Assembly: GCF_034702125.1 (NCBI RefSeq)
Contig: NC_085857.1
Coordinates: forward strand, 57,238,426-57,302,425
DNA length: 64,000 nucleotides
Reading direction: 5' to 3'
DNA from: Engraulis encrasicolus
Lineage: Eukaryota; Chordata; Actinopteri; Clupeiformes; Engraulidae
A program made the position numbers and the translations under genes. Positions 1 to 11,624 of this stretch are shown here, in pieces; position 1 is the stretch's first letter, and the number at the start of each line of letters is the position of its first letter. The notes beneath the pieces are model-generated. The model made no database searches, was not told where the DNA came from, and saw nothing but the letters and a program-made list of their open reading frames with translations.

Positions 1-689
1 ATATTCTTCCTGGTGATGGAGAAAAGCATATAGATCTATACTGTCTTTATTTTGCATTTTGTTTTACTTGTTTTTACAGAGTATTTTAAATAACTTGGAT
101 GGAGTATATGGAAAACCATTATGGCTTTTGTAAGTTGTCAATGTTTTATTTGTTCTGAAATGGGCTTACTCGATACACTTTTCCGTAAAATATCCGACCT
201 GGGAGCAAGACAACCAAATGTCCAGATACAAAGAAAAAAAGCTTCAAAAACATTTTTTTCTGCTCAGCGTCACCGATTTTTTAAAGTGGGGGCAGAAAGT
301 CCTGGTTAAAGCCTTTTATCTTTAAAATACCTAAAATACCACTGATGTGTCTGAAAAGCATCTTCCCTGCTGTCCATTTGTGTTCGTTCTGACTCAATAC
401 ACTTTTCTATAAGTTATCTTGACCACTAATGTGTGTGATTTTATTTCAGTGACTCTGACTCTCTAACTCTGACTACTGTTTACAATGCACAGCGTCTGGT
501 GCTTGTATTTCCATTTCCTTCACCCCAAAGGAGAACAATCACACATACAATACTTTGGTTGGCATGAAAAGGTTGGTGTCCCATCAACATTACTTACAGA
601 ATTAGGAGACTGTTGACCAAAGAGGCTTGAGACAAGAGGGCTTACTCACGTCATAACAGCGTAGTAGGAAATGATGGCGAGGGGAGTAC
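1..689. other. Gene-free stretch, nothing recognised
   Basis: AT-rich DNA without a credible exon, repeat unit or terminal inverted repeat that I can identify. The 62-codon frame at 121-309 shows no domain and no splice context. Confidence 0.5.
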
Positions 690-970
690 GGAAATGTTAT
701 TCACTGTGGAACAGGTCATAGGACAGCGTGAATGTCTGTCAGCTGTCCTTAATTACCCCCAGCAATTACTGCTGACCAACAGCTGCCGTTAATTGGCCAC
801 AAATTATCCATCATGGTGTCGCCCCCACTGACCATGTGCAAGGGAGTACGAAAATTGTATCCATCGCACCCACTGACCAATGACCATGCTCATGGGAGTT
901 AATTTTCCATCCACTAGTGTCCTCAGGCAACGCCCCCGTACTACACCGTGGCCAATGCATTTCCCCCCTA
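690..970. repeat. Dispersed repeat, copy 1
   Basis: Read on the minus strand this segment matches 24538-24815 over most of its length. Shared landmarks are GCATTGGCCACGGTGTAGTA, the ACAGCTG block and CTATGACCTGTTCCACA. A third, shorter match follows at about 24880-24975. No coding content is visible, so this is an old interspersed element of unknown class. Confidence 0.6.
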
Positions 971-2872
971 GAGATTGTTCTTCTCTGTCGAATTTCTTTG
1001 CTGTTGACCAAACTCTTCTACTGAACTGAATGCCACATTTCCTCCGTATCATTGTCAACATGGCCGCCGTTTAGTGCGTGCATGCAGTGTCCATCATTCA
1101 AGCACTGCATTTGTTGCTGCATTGTTAGGGGATCATCCTGGCACTTTCAGTGCATTGGCTCAACCGAAATTTTCAGCGTGAGCGCCCTAGGCACTGAAAA
1201 ACAGTGCCCGAAGTGCACAAGTGGGTGATTTGAGACACAGCCATTGACTTTTTATTGCAGGAACCATTTTTCCAGCTTGCAGGAACTGTTTTCAGACCCT
1301 ATAAGGGCATTTGGACCGTGATAAAATTAGACACTAAATTATACACTAATCTGTAATTGCGCATTCACTCTCTCCACTTCCGCTCATGCAGTTAGAAAGT
1401 TGTTCACGCACCTTTAAGTACTTGCAACAATGTTCAAATGGCTCGGAATGACAATCAAATATCAAATACTGTCGGAATGGCGGTTGCCCCCCCCCCCCCC
1501 AGCCAACTCAAACAATAATATTTACTTTTTTTCTACATTGCACTCTAGATTTTTCGCCATTGTATTCAAACAAAGCTTTAAGGGCCCACAATCGCCTATT
1601 CTTTGGCATAGTTTTGTTGTTTTAGTTGTTTTATTTCACATATTCATTAGCTACATTTGTTATAATAAATAAAACTTGTTTAGCTGAGATTTTTGCTTTG
1701 GCTCAACTTACCCCAAGTATAATTTTTATTTGAAAAGGGAATATTATTTTAACCATGAAAGTTTATCAATTAGTTTTTGCTCTAATAGTTACAAGACACT
1801 TTGAAATTTGGTATGATGTGAAGATTTTAAACACGCCTTTATCACTTGGCTGTGGCGAAAAATGTAAAATGTAAAAATGTAAAAAATATAAAAAGTGGCT
1901 CAACTTACCCCGGTCTCCCCTATGTCCCGTCATTATCGCTCTGGTTGCTCAGGAAAATGCTTTGCATAGCAACCATTGCTATGCAACATTGAATTTTGAG
2001 TGGCTCCACCACAGACCTATACTAACCTAGACTGGCAATGGGCGGTTCAAGGCACTAGCAGAATTTCGTATTGACAGGGCGCAGCCATCTTTGGGTTTTT
2101 TTACCCCACAGCGGCTCCTCCCACAGACATAGCTCCTCTTAGTGACAACTATCAGAGCTGTGAGCCATAGGAATGTATTCGATTTCAAACTGTGACTACA
2201 ACGTTATCAAAGTGGGTTTCAATGATTTTCTTCAAGATTTTGACAAGTCGTAACATCTATATTCTCACTGAAAGGAATCGCCCCACTACCACCGAACGTT
2301 TTATTAGAGACCCAGAAGTTGAGCGGTCTTGCCAGATCGGGCGGTTCCCCGCCAAATCGGGCCGTTTAGGAAGGCGGTCTTCGGGTAGAAAAGGGCACAC
2401 AATCATCATCTCATCTGGCAACCCTGACGAGATTCTATTCGTTGCAGCAATGCAGCTTGCGGTTTGAGGATATTTTGTGATACTGAATCGGTCATGCTTG
2501 TGTGTATACAACTTATTTGGTATAATTTACTCTGAGTTATTGACAACTGTGTACATAGATGTGTATATAGCCCGTACTTTCAGTAAAGCTGACTGTTCAA
2601 GCTTCCTAGAAGACACTGATGGTAACCTAGCAACATCACGAGCCCAGACAGAAAGATATGAAAGACTCTCGTCTTTGCTTGTAATGGCATTGTGCAACAT
2701 TATGCAGTGTTGTATTATATGATGTTGTGTTATATATTATTATAGATACACAACACATACGGAAAACGAAGCATCACATTATTTTCGACACTTTTAGAAG
2801 TTCATTTCACTTATGGCAGATACAGGAAGTAACTTTGCTTATGGAATGTTGACGTCATTACGTAAAAGTCTG
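971..2872. other. Gene-free repeat-like stretch
   Basis: There is a poly-C run at about 1487-1500. The 15-mer GGCTCAACTTACCCC occurs twice in the same orientation, at 1700-1714 and 1897-1911. The block CCACAGACCTATACTAAC at about 2009 recurs near 2939. No exon with family similarity was found. Confidence 0.4.
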
Positions 2873-3042
2873 TGGTTACGGGAGTCTTCACCAAGATGGC
2901 GGGTGGCTGATTTGGTCTGCTGAGAAATCCAAAAATTGCCCACAGACCTATACTAACTAGACTGGCAATGGGCCTCGGATTTCTCTGCAGACCAAATCAG
3001 CCGCCCGCCATCTTGGTGAAGACTCCCGTAATCACAATTCAT
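2873..3042. repeat. Fold-back element with 60-bp arms
   Basis: The left arm (TTACGGGAGTCTTCACCAAG, then ATGGCGGG and TTTGGTCTGC) is repeated in reverse complement on the right with a few mismatches. About 45 bases separate the arms. The centre holds the motif CTAGACTGGCAATGGG, which also occurs at 2028 and, inverted, near 7100. It looks like a small non-autonomous inverted-repeat element. Confidence 0.7.
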
Positions 3043-3289
3043 TTTCACACCCAAATCAATTAGGTGCCCCGGTTGAGACAGTTTAATTTTCACACCCAAA
3101 TTAGGTGTTAAGTTTTAAATTTCTTTCTTTTTTTATTGGTCACGGGCCACTTTTGATTGGGAGATCAAGGACCTCTCTGGTGTCGCTGTATTGGCGATGT
3201 GCTGTGGGCTCTTTACGCACGACACCTATGTCCCTTCCATCTTCAGTCAGACTCAAATCAGACCGAAATCAAGTAGCTGAGGTTGAACC

Positions 3290-3535
3290 GGGTCCGTGTA
3301 CCATTCGTTCTTTTGTTTTTCGATTCAGAACCAAATAATAAAAAAATGAAAAAACGGCTGGTTATTTCATTATTTCGTTTTAGTCATAAACGAAAAAACA
3401 AATTTTGATCTGTATTTCCAAATTTTATTTTCTACTTCATTTCAAAATAACGCCAATGAAAAAAAGGTTCACGTGCTATTTTTATTTTTTGATATTTTCA
3501 TCTCTCGGCCGCATGTAGCCTACCCCGGAAGTTAT
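3290..3535. repeat. Left arm of a 3.7-kb inverted-repeat pair
   Basis: This 245-bp block, starting near GGTCCGTGTACCATTCGTTC and ending near CCCCGGAAG, is found in reverse complement at about 6748-6985. The pair encloses 3.2 kb of non-coding DNA that contains the 4844-6205 element. It is probably the terminal repeats of an older element or two head-to-head copies. Confidence 0.65.
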
Positions 3536-4843
3536 AGCCTACAAGCCGACCTCGATTAAATAGGTTAAAATCATAACTAAATCCATACTGGATGTTGTCA
3601 GAAGAGGTGTTTTGAAACATATATGTGAAATTCACAGTCTAAAACAAATCCAAACGGCAATATTTTTTTATGAAAATGTATCAGTTTAAAGCTTTCATGT
3701 CCGTCTACATGGCCTGACGCGCCTTGCCTGCATCGATGGGCGCCCTCTGTCCATGGTGCTGAAATCGCGGCACCAAAGATTCTTTTAATTCTAACGTCTC
3801 TGGCGGCACTACTCTGTGAAGCACGTTAGTTTCATGAGTGAATATGTACAGGCAGTCTACAAAAGACCAAACAATACAACCAAACAATACTGTTGTACCC
3901 TTTGCCGACACAAGGCTCTCACATGCACGTCACAAAACAATAATCCACGCGGCGGGACTATTTTGATTATATTCCTTCCAAAAAATGTCAAAATGACACA
4001 AAACTCAGTAATTTGGATTGTCCGTAATTATACCAAACTAAAACAAAAGTATACACGTAGAAGATAGTCCACGTTACAAAACTTCAACAAAAATGCGAGC
4101 CATATCACAAATGAAGGCCATCCAAAATGCTGGTTTACAGTAAAATAAATTGAGGCAAACACCACAAAATCAATAGCATCAGTTTTACACTCTGGAAAAG
4201 GAAATATGAGCTAAAATTACACCCCCTATCATCAGTACAGTAGGTTACATTTCTGAGTAGCTCTAGGTGCGATCATTCTCTCTGGCATTTGCAGCTGGTG
4301 CAGCTTGTATTGCACTGCGAGCTGTCCACGTGTGTGGTGCAAGGTGAAATGTGCACTGGCAGCACTCATCGTTGAGTTTGGGAGATGTCTTTAGTGGGAG
4401 TATTTGAATGTGTAAAAACACGTTGAACACAGTGGCAATGGCCATTTTCAGTAAGATTGGGGAAGTATAGCCTTGCGCCCTACTATTTGTAGCCTAAGAC
4501 TATGCGTTTTGTTTCACCGTCGTACTTGCATCAGCACATTACACTTGCCAAAATAACGTTGATGTGGTGCTGACATGTTACTGAAGCCTAATATCTCAAC
4601 CAAATCAGGAGTAAATTGAATTAAATTAAAGTCTCTCAACATGGCTTGCCATGGAGAATGCAACTCACACACGCGGTGCGTTCCTTTGATAGATGCCTGC
4701 TGTGTTAAGTGCTGCGCACGCATTGTGTAGGTTTAGAAAAATGATAGTGATAAACATATCCAGGTCAAAATTACTAACAGGAAAAGAGGGACAATGACAA
4801 AGGGAACTAGACTGCCTGTGCAGTCGCCTTCGACTGCTTAAGG
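3536..4843. other. Gene-free stretch inside the inverted pair
   Basis: No exon, tandem repeat or clear element boundary was recognised. Small open frames here (3816-4067, 4263-4445, 4514-4723) show no domain and no conserved splice context. Confidence 0.4.
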
Positions 4844-5040
4844 TATATCCCCGAAACGCGACGCTTCCAGTCCCCCATCATTCCTACCACTCCCGTACAC
4901 CTTTTCATAAACGTATATGATAAATACAAAATATTAAAGAAATATATTTAATATCTATACATAGATCAATGACGTGCATAGGCTTAAAACCAAATGACTA
5001 TTGTGAAAATGAAGCAAAAAATGGGGCAAATGGTAACACT

Positions 5041-5671
5041 GTTTTAATGGTTCACTATTACAGTGAATATACCACATTAGGTACAGTGTAATAACCATTG
5101 TAACAATATTTAATACCATGTAATACCAGTGTAACACCATGTACCAATTTTGTACTATATCATCATTTCGTAAAGGACATGACTGGCGAAGGGGGACATG
5201 CAAAGCAGTGTGGAGAGGTAATGAATTTATGACCAAAAGTATTTGTCAATATTGCACATAGAATACAAGGTGACTTGTTAAGGACTTGTAAAAAATAAGA
5301 CTTGGACTTGGACTTGACTTGGCTTTGGCACGACTTGGACTTGGACTTGACTTGGTCAAATGTGTCGTAACTTGTGACTTGACTCGGACTTGATTGGAAG
5401 GACTTGAGACTTACTTGCGACTTGCAAATTAGTGACTTGGTCCCATCTCTGATATCATGTATTTTTGTGTAAGTGGTATTACATGGTATTGCATATTGTT
5501 ACACTGGTATTACACTAGTATTACATGGTATTAAATATTGTACACTGGTTATTACACTGTACCTGGTATTGCATATTGTTACACTGGTATTACACTAGTA
5601 TTACATGGTATTAAATATTGTTACACTGTACCTAATATGGTAGATTCACTGAAATGGTGAACTGTTAAAAT
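5041..5671. repeat. Inverted-repeat MITE
   Basis: The left arm (TTTTAATGGTTCACTATTAC, then CACATTAGGTACAGTGTAA) is repeated in reverse complement at 5509-5671. The interior carries a duplicated TGGTATTACACTAGTATTAC block at about 5500-5600. Confidence 0.6.
5280..5455. repeat. Degenerate GACTTGG simple-repeat run
   Basis: Irregular tandem GACTTG/GACTTGG units fill the spacer of the surrounding inverted repeat. The run is low complexity and non-coding. Confidence 0.6.
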
Positions 5672-5696
5672 AAGGTAGTACCAGGCAAATCAATCC

Positions 5697-6127
5697 ACCC
5701 AGTCAGAAGTTATGGGCCAAAAATAAATTCCGCCATTTTGAAACTGTTGACCTCCAAACTCATATCAGTTCATGAACCTACCCTAGAGCATTAACACACC
5801 AAATCTGGGACAAATCCATCCGACTGGTCAGAAGTTATGAGCCAAACAAAAATTCGGCCATCTTAAATTCAGCCATCTTGAAAGTGTTGGCCTCCAAACT
5901 CGAATAAGTTCATGAACCTACCCTAGAGCATTAACACACCAAATCTGGGAGAAATCCATCCACCCAGTCAGAAGTTATGGGCCAAACAAAAAATCGGCCA
6001 TCTTGAATTCAGGCATCTTGAAAGTGTTGATCTCCAAACTCGAATCAGTTCATGAACCTGCCCTAGAGCATTCACCCAAAAAATCTGGGACAAATCCAAA
6101 CATCCGTTCAAAAGTTATCGCGTTAAC
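5697..6127. repeat. Tandem repeat, about 130-140-bp unit, 3+ copies
   Basis: Copies start at about 5697, 5822 and 5961, with a partial fourth at about 6102. Each contains CAGTCAGAAGTTATGGGCC, GGCCATCTTGAA, CCTCCAAACTC and CCTAGAGCATT. Copies differ by point changes and short indels. No reading frame is preserved across units. Confidence 0.75.
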
Positions 6128-6747
6128 ACGAAAGACCTTGCGCGGTGGCGGCGGCGGCGCACACAAAACCATTACATCCCCGACGCTCCGCGTTTCGGGG
6201 ATATAATGAATTCGCCAGGAAGACAGATTTTATTTGGCAAACTAGAGACTTTCTAGGGTTCATGACAAAATAATGCTTGCCATTAGATCTGATGGCTAGT
6301 GGGGAAAACGCCAGGGGGCAATTCTTTCCGAGAGTCCAACAACAACACAATATCAAAATGTAATTGTGGACGCGACCACCTGCCACCAAAAGTCAGCTCC
6401 TTACGGTTCCTAGAAAACAGATGCCTTAAAAAAGAATAAAAAATCCAGATCCCATTCGGCTACTATAGGCTATCTCCACATTGTTCCATAAAAGACAGCT
6501 TCGCTGATAAGCCTAGCTAACAGCTGTAGTAGGCTAAGCCCACAAGACACCAAAACAGTGTTCTGTGGTCGTTGTCTATTACAAAACTGTTAATGAAACC
6601 TGGGGTCTTCGGGTAGCCTAGGCCTACGACATTTAAAACTATGTCAGTCGTGCGCACTGTCAAATGAGAGCCACGAGAAACGCGGTGGGGCGCAACATCG
6701 TCCTGTGTTTCGCAACATCGCCAACGGCAGGGGCAAACGCTAGTAGC

Positions 6748-6985
6748 CTACTTCCGGGGCACACAAGGCTGAGAGATGAAAATATCAAAAATTAAAAATA
6801 GCACGTTGGCTTTTTTCATTGGCGTTGTTTTGAAATGAAGTACAAAATAAATTTTGGAAATTCAGATCGAAATTAGTTTTTTTGTTTGTCACTAAAACGA
6901 AATAATGAAATAACCAGCCGTTTTTTTCGTTTTTTGTTATTTGGTTCTGAATCGAAAAACAAAAGAACGAATGGTACACGGACCG
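6748..6985. repeat. Right arm of the 3.7-kb inverted-repeat pair
   Basis: This is the reverse complement of 3290-3535, from the CCGGGGCACACAAGG side to GGTACACGGACCGAACTG. The bases between 6206 and 6747 show no recognisable gene. Confidence 0.65.
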
Positions 6986-7124
6986 AACTGTCGTAAATAC
7001 ACGACCGAAATCAAGCAGCTGAGGTTAAATTGTCGTAAATACACGCCCGGATATCCGGGCACTCACATCCGGTAGCCTACTCACATTGGGTTGCTACATG
7101 CCCATTGCCAGTCTAGGTTTGTAT

Positions 7125-8470
7125 ACTCACGGAACTAGCTACTAGCCACAACTGGCTAACCCTAATCCAACCTTAGTGCAAAATGAATGGGTGTCAATGG
7201 AGTTTTCTACTATTATATTTTTGTGATTTTTCATAAGTTTTTGCCCTGAAATATGAATATCCAGCTCGAAGCTAGAAATAATAAGACCTAATTTGAGTAT
7301 CGTTTCGATTATTTTGCGCCACAAGATTATTATATACTGTATCACAAAGCTCAATTTTTACGAGGCCAAACCCATAAACATTAGCGGGATGCTAGCAAGT
7401 GCAGGTCGAAATCTTCTTCCCTGTTGTAAAACCAAAGATTCTCTGTTCTACACTCCTGCAGCTATGTAAAAAATAAAAAGAAGAAAAGAAGAACCCGAGT
7501 GCGATCCACTTTCTCACCTTCTATTCAACTGGAGACGCACCACACGGAAGAGCGCGGTGTATCTGAACTACTAATAGGCCTACAATATTTGCGAAATATA
7601 ATGTCAGAGTTAACCAGCCATCTCCGCTAACTTTAGCCCTACCTGGCGCAGCCTGCATTTTGTTTAACAGTTGACTGGATGAGATGATGCTGAAGTGTCA
7701 TGCAACAGACTGCTGCAAAGAGTAGGTAGCCTATTGAATGAAGTCGATAATAGGCTTATTTAACCTGAAGCAGTAGCCTAACATATGCGCTTGCCACCCA
7801 ACTGTTGTCATTTATTTGCAGTCATGGTATTGTGTCTCACTAGATTTAGGCTATAAACCCGTGGACAGACTGGGGAGCGACGAAAACAGGCTACTTATGG
7901 ACAGCACTGAACGTGCAGAAATGAGCATCAAGCTTTTAATAATTTGCGGAAATTAGGCTACTTTTTCACAACAGACGTGCGAAGTAGACGTGAACTAGGG
8001 CCTACGATGTAACATCAAAACAACATAACAAAAATAAACGTCGAAAAGTCAGATTCGCCCATAGGCGCCCATTATAAGTCTTCCATCAGGTCTCCTAAAG
8101 GGGCGTGGCCGATGTCATAAGTGAAACAGGAAGGAACGTCAAGCTGGCCGTCTGTGCATTTATATCGTCTCTGGTAAAACTACACACCTGAAAGATTTGT
8201 CAATACAGCCTATTGTTAAACACCAGTAGTGGCTACCAGAAATGTTTTGTTGATGAGATTTGTGACTGGAAATTGCAGTAGCAATGTATTTAGCATGTGG
8301 CTCCCCTTTCCATTCCATATATTTTCCCACATGAAAGACTTACCAACGCTCGCCAACTAGTGGACACTCCGTGGGAACTGCAGTATGCATGCAAAGCTGA
8401 CTGACTACAATGGGAACCAATCAGTGTGAATCTTCTCCCTGTGTTCTATATGCTATAACCTTGCGAGCGA
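7125..8470. repeat. Dispersed repeat family, longer copy
   Basis: 7125-7420 and 8165-8460 match 41414-41705 and 41715-41960 in the same order and orientation. Landmarks are CTCACGGAACTAGCTACTAG, GCGCCAC(A/T)AGATTATTATA and AACTACACACCTGAA. The 7421-8164 middle is missing from the second copy. No coding capacity is visible. Confidence 0.65.
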
Positions 8471-8511
8471 TTTTTTTTCACCCATTGCCCCTAGACTAAG
8501 TATTTAAACGT

Positions 8512-8940
8512 CATTATGTGTCTTCTGAACTTGAAAGGTGCAAATGAAACGCCTCACAAATATTGCATTACGAATAAAATGAAAGAAACTCATTTGAAAA
8601 TTCTCCTTAAGATTTACCCCACAAATGTATTTAGGCCTATTTCCAAATACACAGACTTGAGTTCGAATTGTTCTTTTTGTGATAATGAAGATGGAACCCT
8701 TGTAGGCCTACATTTATTTTTTGACTGTAACATAGTGAAACGCTTTCTTGCAGACCTTAGTTTTTATCTTTTTTTCACAGCAAGACCTTTATGTTTTTAG
8801 TCTTTTAGGCTAGGCCTACTATGAAAACTCAAGTGACCCTTCTTTTGAATATTTTGTGAACTCCTTTTTACATGTTAAGTTTTTTATTCATAAGCAAAAG
8901 TGGAAAAAATGCAACCCTTCTTTATGATATATATTTTTTA
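8512..8940 (+). mobile_element. LINE ORF2 C-terminal remnant
   Basis: The plus-strand frame 8516-8800 reads KMKETHLKILLKIYPTN, then SNCSFCDNEDGTLVGLH, then LFFDCNIVKRF. This is the CxxC...H...C knuckle characteristic of the ORF2 C-terminus of L1-type fish LINEs, downstream of reverse transcriptase. The frame ends early and there is no RT core, so this is a 5'-truncated, decayed insertion. Confidence 0.7.
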
Positions 8941-9218
8941 GAAATGTCATCTCTTCTCAACTCTCTCAAGCTAGAATCTAACAATGATACAGTAAAGCCA
9001 GGCTCAAACTACACCGACAGTTAGATCCACTTTCTTTGACCAGGCAACGGCTGAAAAAAAGAACCGGAACTAGAGTTTCTGTTTACTTCCGGAAGTTCTC
9101 GTAATACAAACAGAGAAAGAGATTGTCTGATACAATGAGATAAGTGTGAAAAATCATGTCTGCATCCCATGTGAATTAATATTGTTTCGATTATTTTTGT
9201 TGGACTAAACCGTTCACC
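8941..9218 (+). other. Presumed 5' flank of the first THAP exon
   Basis: This is about 280 bases with no repeat that I recognise. It ends in TTCACC directly before the ATG of the first THAP exon, a favourable initiation context. No TATA box is convincing. Confidence 0.35.
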
Positions 9219-9527
9219 ATGCCTGTATGCACAGTGAAAGGTTGCGACAACAGGAGTAGGACTTATGGCAGCCTCATGCTACACAGGATTCCGACAGCTG
9301 TTAAAGACAGATGCCGAAAGGAGCAATGGTTGGCTCTACTTGGACTTGATCCCTCCACACCAGTGGAATCACTAAGGAAATGGCGTGTTTGCTCTGAACA
9401 TTTCGTGAGTGATGACTATTTCGAGACCATCGACAGAATTACACGGCTCAAAGTACGGCACCTGAAAGATACAGCCGTCCCATCTGTCTTCCCATCACCC
9501 AGACTAAGTGAATCTGCACCCTGTGCT
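9219..9527 (+). CDS. THAP-domain first exon 1
   Basis: This exon encodes an N-terminal THAP zinc finger, a sequence-specific DNA-binding fold found in P-element-type transposases and nuclear regulators. The C2CH ligands are visible as Cys4, Cys9, Cys58 and His61, with Pro25, Trp37 and Phe62 also conserved. The closing AVPSVFP motif is at residues 86-92. The ATG is the first in frame and sits in a good context (ACCATGC). The exon ends at GTGCT|GTAAGT in phase 0 after 103 codons. It is the first of three tandem THAP exons with the same phase, so I infer an alternative first exon of the downstream zinc-finger gene rather than a complete gene. A standalone THAP gene whose later exons I missed is the alternative. 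Confidence 0.85.
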
Positions 9528-10024
9528 GTAAGTTTTCCCCCATAATATTTTCTTTTTTGTATGTGTCTTGAAATGTCCATGTGGGCATTGTGTGTATTTA
9601 TGCAAGATATTGGACACCTTAACCCCCCGTGATCAATAAAGTTACTCTTCTCTGCTCTACTCTAATTATGGCATTGTAGTTCCCACTCTGTAGGTCCGGT
9701 TATACCCCCACTTCAAAATCATACGAGAGTTTCTATATAATTTACTGATTGAGGTTGGCTACTGTAACGTAGCTAAATTGTAATCGATAAATAAGTAGCC
9801 TAACTTCACCGTGCCTATGTTTGTTGTGCTTGTCTAAAGATGGACTTTTAGTGTTGTCTGTGGTCTAGTTTAGTTGCGTGACTTGTATTGTGATATACAC
9901 CTTAGCCCGGAAGTTAGGACATCGTACAGTACGCTTTCGGTAAGCACTAGCTTGACGTTATTATGTACCCCTTCGTCGTGGGTCTTTATTTTGTGAGCTG
10001 TTCAATTAATTAAACAATAAAATC
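9528..10024 (+). other. Intron or intergenic spacer
   Basis: Between the first two THAP exons. It includes CAATAAAG followed by a pyrimidine-rich tail at about 9633-9665, which looks like the end of a retroelement rather than a gene poly(A) site. No further exon was seen. Confidence 0.4.
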
Positions 10025-10309
10025 ATGCCTAAAACGTGTTGTGTGCGAGGTTGCAATCACAAGGCGAAGAAATACAGTCCAATAAAGTTTCACAGAGTCC
10101 CCAAAGACCACAGACGGCGAAAGGTTTGGCTCAGAGCTTTGAACATGGACCCCGAAACTACACCACCGGAGATATGGAACAGTTTAGTAGTTTGCTCTGA
10201 ACACTTTACCGATGAGGACTACAACATGACTGGACAACGCCTGAATGATACTGCAGTACCGTCTGCTCAGCGAATACGAATACAGTGGAATGAATATTCG
10301 CTGAATATT
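10025..10309 (+). CDS. THAP-domain first exon 2
   Basis: This is a second THAP finger. It starts MPKTCCVRGC, with ligands Cys5 or Cys6 and Cys10, then Cys57 and His60 (VVCSEHF). Pro26 and Trp35 are conserved, and an AVPSA motif follows DNDTAVPSA-type spacing. The donor is AATATT|GTAAGT in phase 0 after 95 codons, and a (TG)n tract begins about 15 bases later. The C-terminal tail differs from that of the first THAP exon, so this is an old duplication and not a recent copy. It probably acts as an alternative first exon giving the same downstream protein a different DNA-binding head. Confidence 0.85.
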
Positions 10310-10324
10310 GTAAGTATTTTAGGG

Positions 10325-10325
10325 C

Positions 10326-10359
<34 letters not shown>
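10325..10359. repeat. (TG)n microsatellite
   Basis: About 16 TG units starting some 15 bases inside the intron after the second THAP exon. Confidence 0.95.
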
Positions 10360-10360
<1 letters not shown>

Positions 10361-10539
10361 AAAACACACACCACGCGTGGAAGCGTTTGTGAATGTGCGC
10401 GCCTGCGCATTGGTTCGGGAAGTTCTAGGGCGGAAAGGAAAGCACGTGAAAAACTGAGCAACACAAGTCAAGTTAAGTAGCCTAGCATTATACCTGTCTG
10501 CATGTCCGAGTGGTGGAAAGGTGGAAACATGTGGAAAAG

Positions 10540-10745
10540 AATTACAAAGAGGACCTAGCTCTGAACATTGCACTGTATTCCGACGAGAAACACTACAGCA
10601 AGCGCGCTTGGCTCACACAGCTTTTGACTATGAACCTAAACACGGAGATTGACCCATGAAGACCAGAACTACGCCGAAATCAGGACCATCATCCGCGGAT
10701 TGGACACAAAGAGACAACGCGGTTCCGTCTGCTTGCAAAAGTCGG
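10540..10745 (+). pseudogene. Probable decayed fourth THAP exon
   Basis: Fragments in different frames resemble a THAP domain in order. They are KRAWLTQLLTMNLNTEID (the Trp-Leu helix), then an acidic-Tyr stretch (HEDQNYAEI), then a GLDTKRQR-like linker and DNAVPSAC. A stop follows NTEIDP and at least one frame change is needed, so this cannot be translated as one piece. The position between the second and third THAP exons fits a tandem array with one dead member. I see no convincing CxxxxC start. Confidence 0.4.
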
Positions 10746-10822
10746 GCTAAGTCAGAATCAAGTCCAGTAACTCTTGCATGTCCCCCACCCCATATTACAG
10801 CAGGGGTGGGCATTATTTTGGC

Positions 10823-11186
10823 TTAAAGCGATGGTTCGGAGTAGAATCACCCTAATGCCATTTGAACCGTGACACCCATCCACCTTTACACCCGAAATGT
10901 TTTTTGCCGCAGGCTTACATCAACAGAGTTGCCGTGTTATTCGATGTTTATTCCGGATAGCTTGACTGAAGCGCATGGATCCTGGGCACCGTCTCCAAAC
11001 TTTCCCCACAAAAATAACATGTCATGACACCAAACTTCTACAGTATAACAAATGTGGTTTGTACTCACAAAAAGATGAATTTGAAACTTTGTACATAGTC
11101 CAGGAGTTTATTAGTAACAACACACGAGACGATTAGCTTTTCTGCTGCTAAACATCCGTCGACGTCACTTCCTCCAGCTGGGACTT
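10823..11186 (+). repeat. 365-bp module upstream of THAP exon 3
   Basis: Near-identical in reverse complement to 17598-17962, except for small differences. It begins TTAAAGCGATGGTTCGGAGT and ends at CCTCCAGCTGGGACT. It lies 118 bp upstream of the ATG at 11304. A diverged third copy (17963-18185) shares the same GATGGTTCG start, so the family is probably a mobile repeat. Both near-identical copies stand just upstream of a gene start. Confidence 0.75.
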
Positions 11187-11303
11187 AGTTGATGGAAACA
11201 ACACGAGTCCGGAAGGCGGAAAACTCAAAAAGACAGCTTGCGCTACAACTAGAAATTAACCACTTCGGATTTAAATTCTACCACGTTTAATAAATAGAAG
11301 ACG

Positions 11304-11624
11304 ATGCCACACTCGTGCATATATCCTGGCTGTGGACTAAAACACAAACCTTACAATGAAGAAAGTTTCCATGAACTGCCGTACAGACATGATGACCAGG
11401 AACTTCTACAGCGGTGGTTGACTGTTTTGAATATTGACATTACGACGCCGGTCGAGACGCTGAAGGAAAAGCGCTATCGTGTCTGTAGTAGACATTTCGA
11501 CAAGGACGATTTCATCCAACCTAGGACTGTCAAGGAGAACAGGGTGCAGCGAGTGAGAGTGCAGCTAAAAAAATATGCCATTCCACGTCCACGAGTGGGG
11601 CCACCGGCGACAGGAACAGTGGAG
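11304..11624 (+). CDS. THAP-domain first exon 3
   Basis: This is a third THAP finger. It starts MPHSCIYPGC (Cys5, Cys10), has Pro26 and Trp38, and closes with YRVCSRHF (Cys61, His64). The region after the finger is basic (VQRVRVQLKKYAIPRPR), and the usual AVPxxF motif is weak, present only as AIPRPR. The donor is GTGGAG|GTAAGT in phase 0 after 107 codons. The exon is preceded at 118 bp by the 365-bp module that also precedes the P2X7-like exon. It most likely serves as another first exon of the plus-strand zinc-finger gene, transcribing through the convergent P2X7-like exon and the 4.86-kb transposon. Confidence 0.85.

Larger units (their letters stand above)
4844..6205. mobile_element. Composite DNA transposon with 17-bp TIRs
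   Basis: TATATCCCCGAAACGCG at 4844-4860 is matched in reverse complement by CGCGTTTCGGGGATATA at 6189-6205. The interior has no transposase. It holds an inverted-repeat block (5041-5671), a (GACTTG)n-like run (5280-5455) and a tandem repeat with about a 130-140-bp period (5697-6127). I infer a non-autonomous element that has collected other repeats; the superfamily is unknown. Confidence 0.65.

Noticed and set aside
9630..9665. AATAAAG as a poly(A) site for the first THAP exon
   Set aside because: It is followed by TTACTCTTCTCTGCTCTACTC, a retroelement-like tail, and the exon ends in a consensus splice donor.
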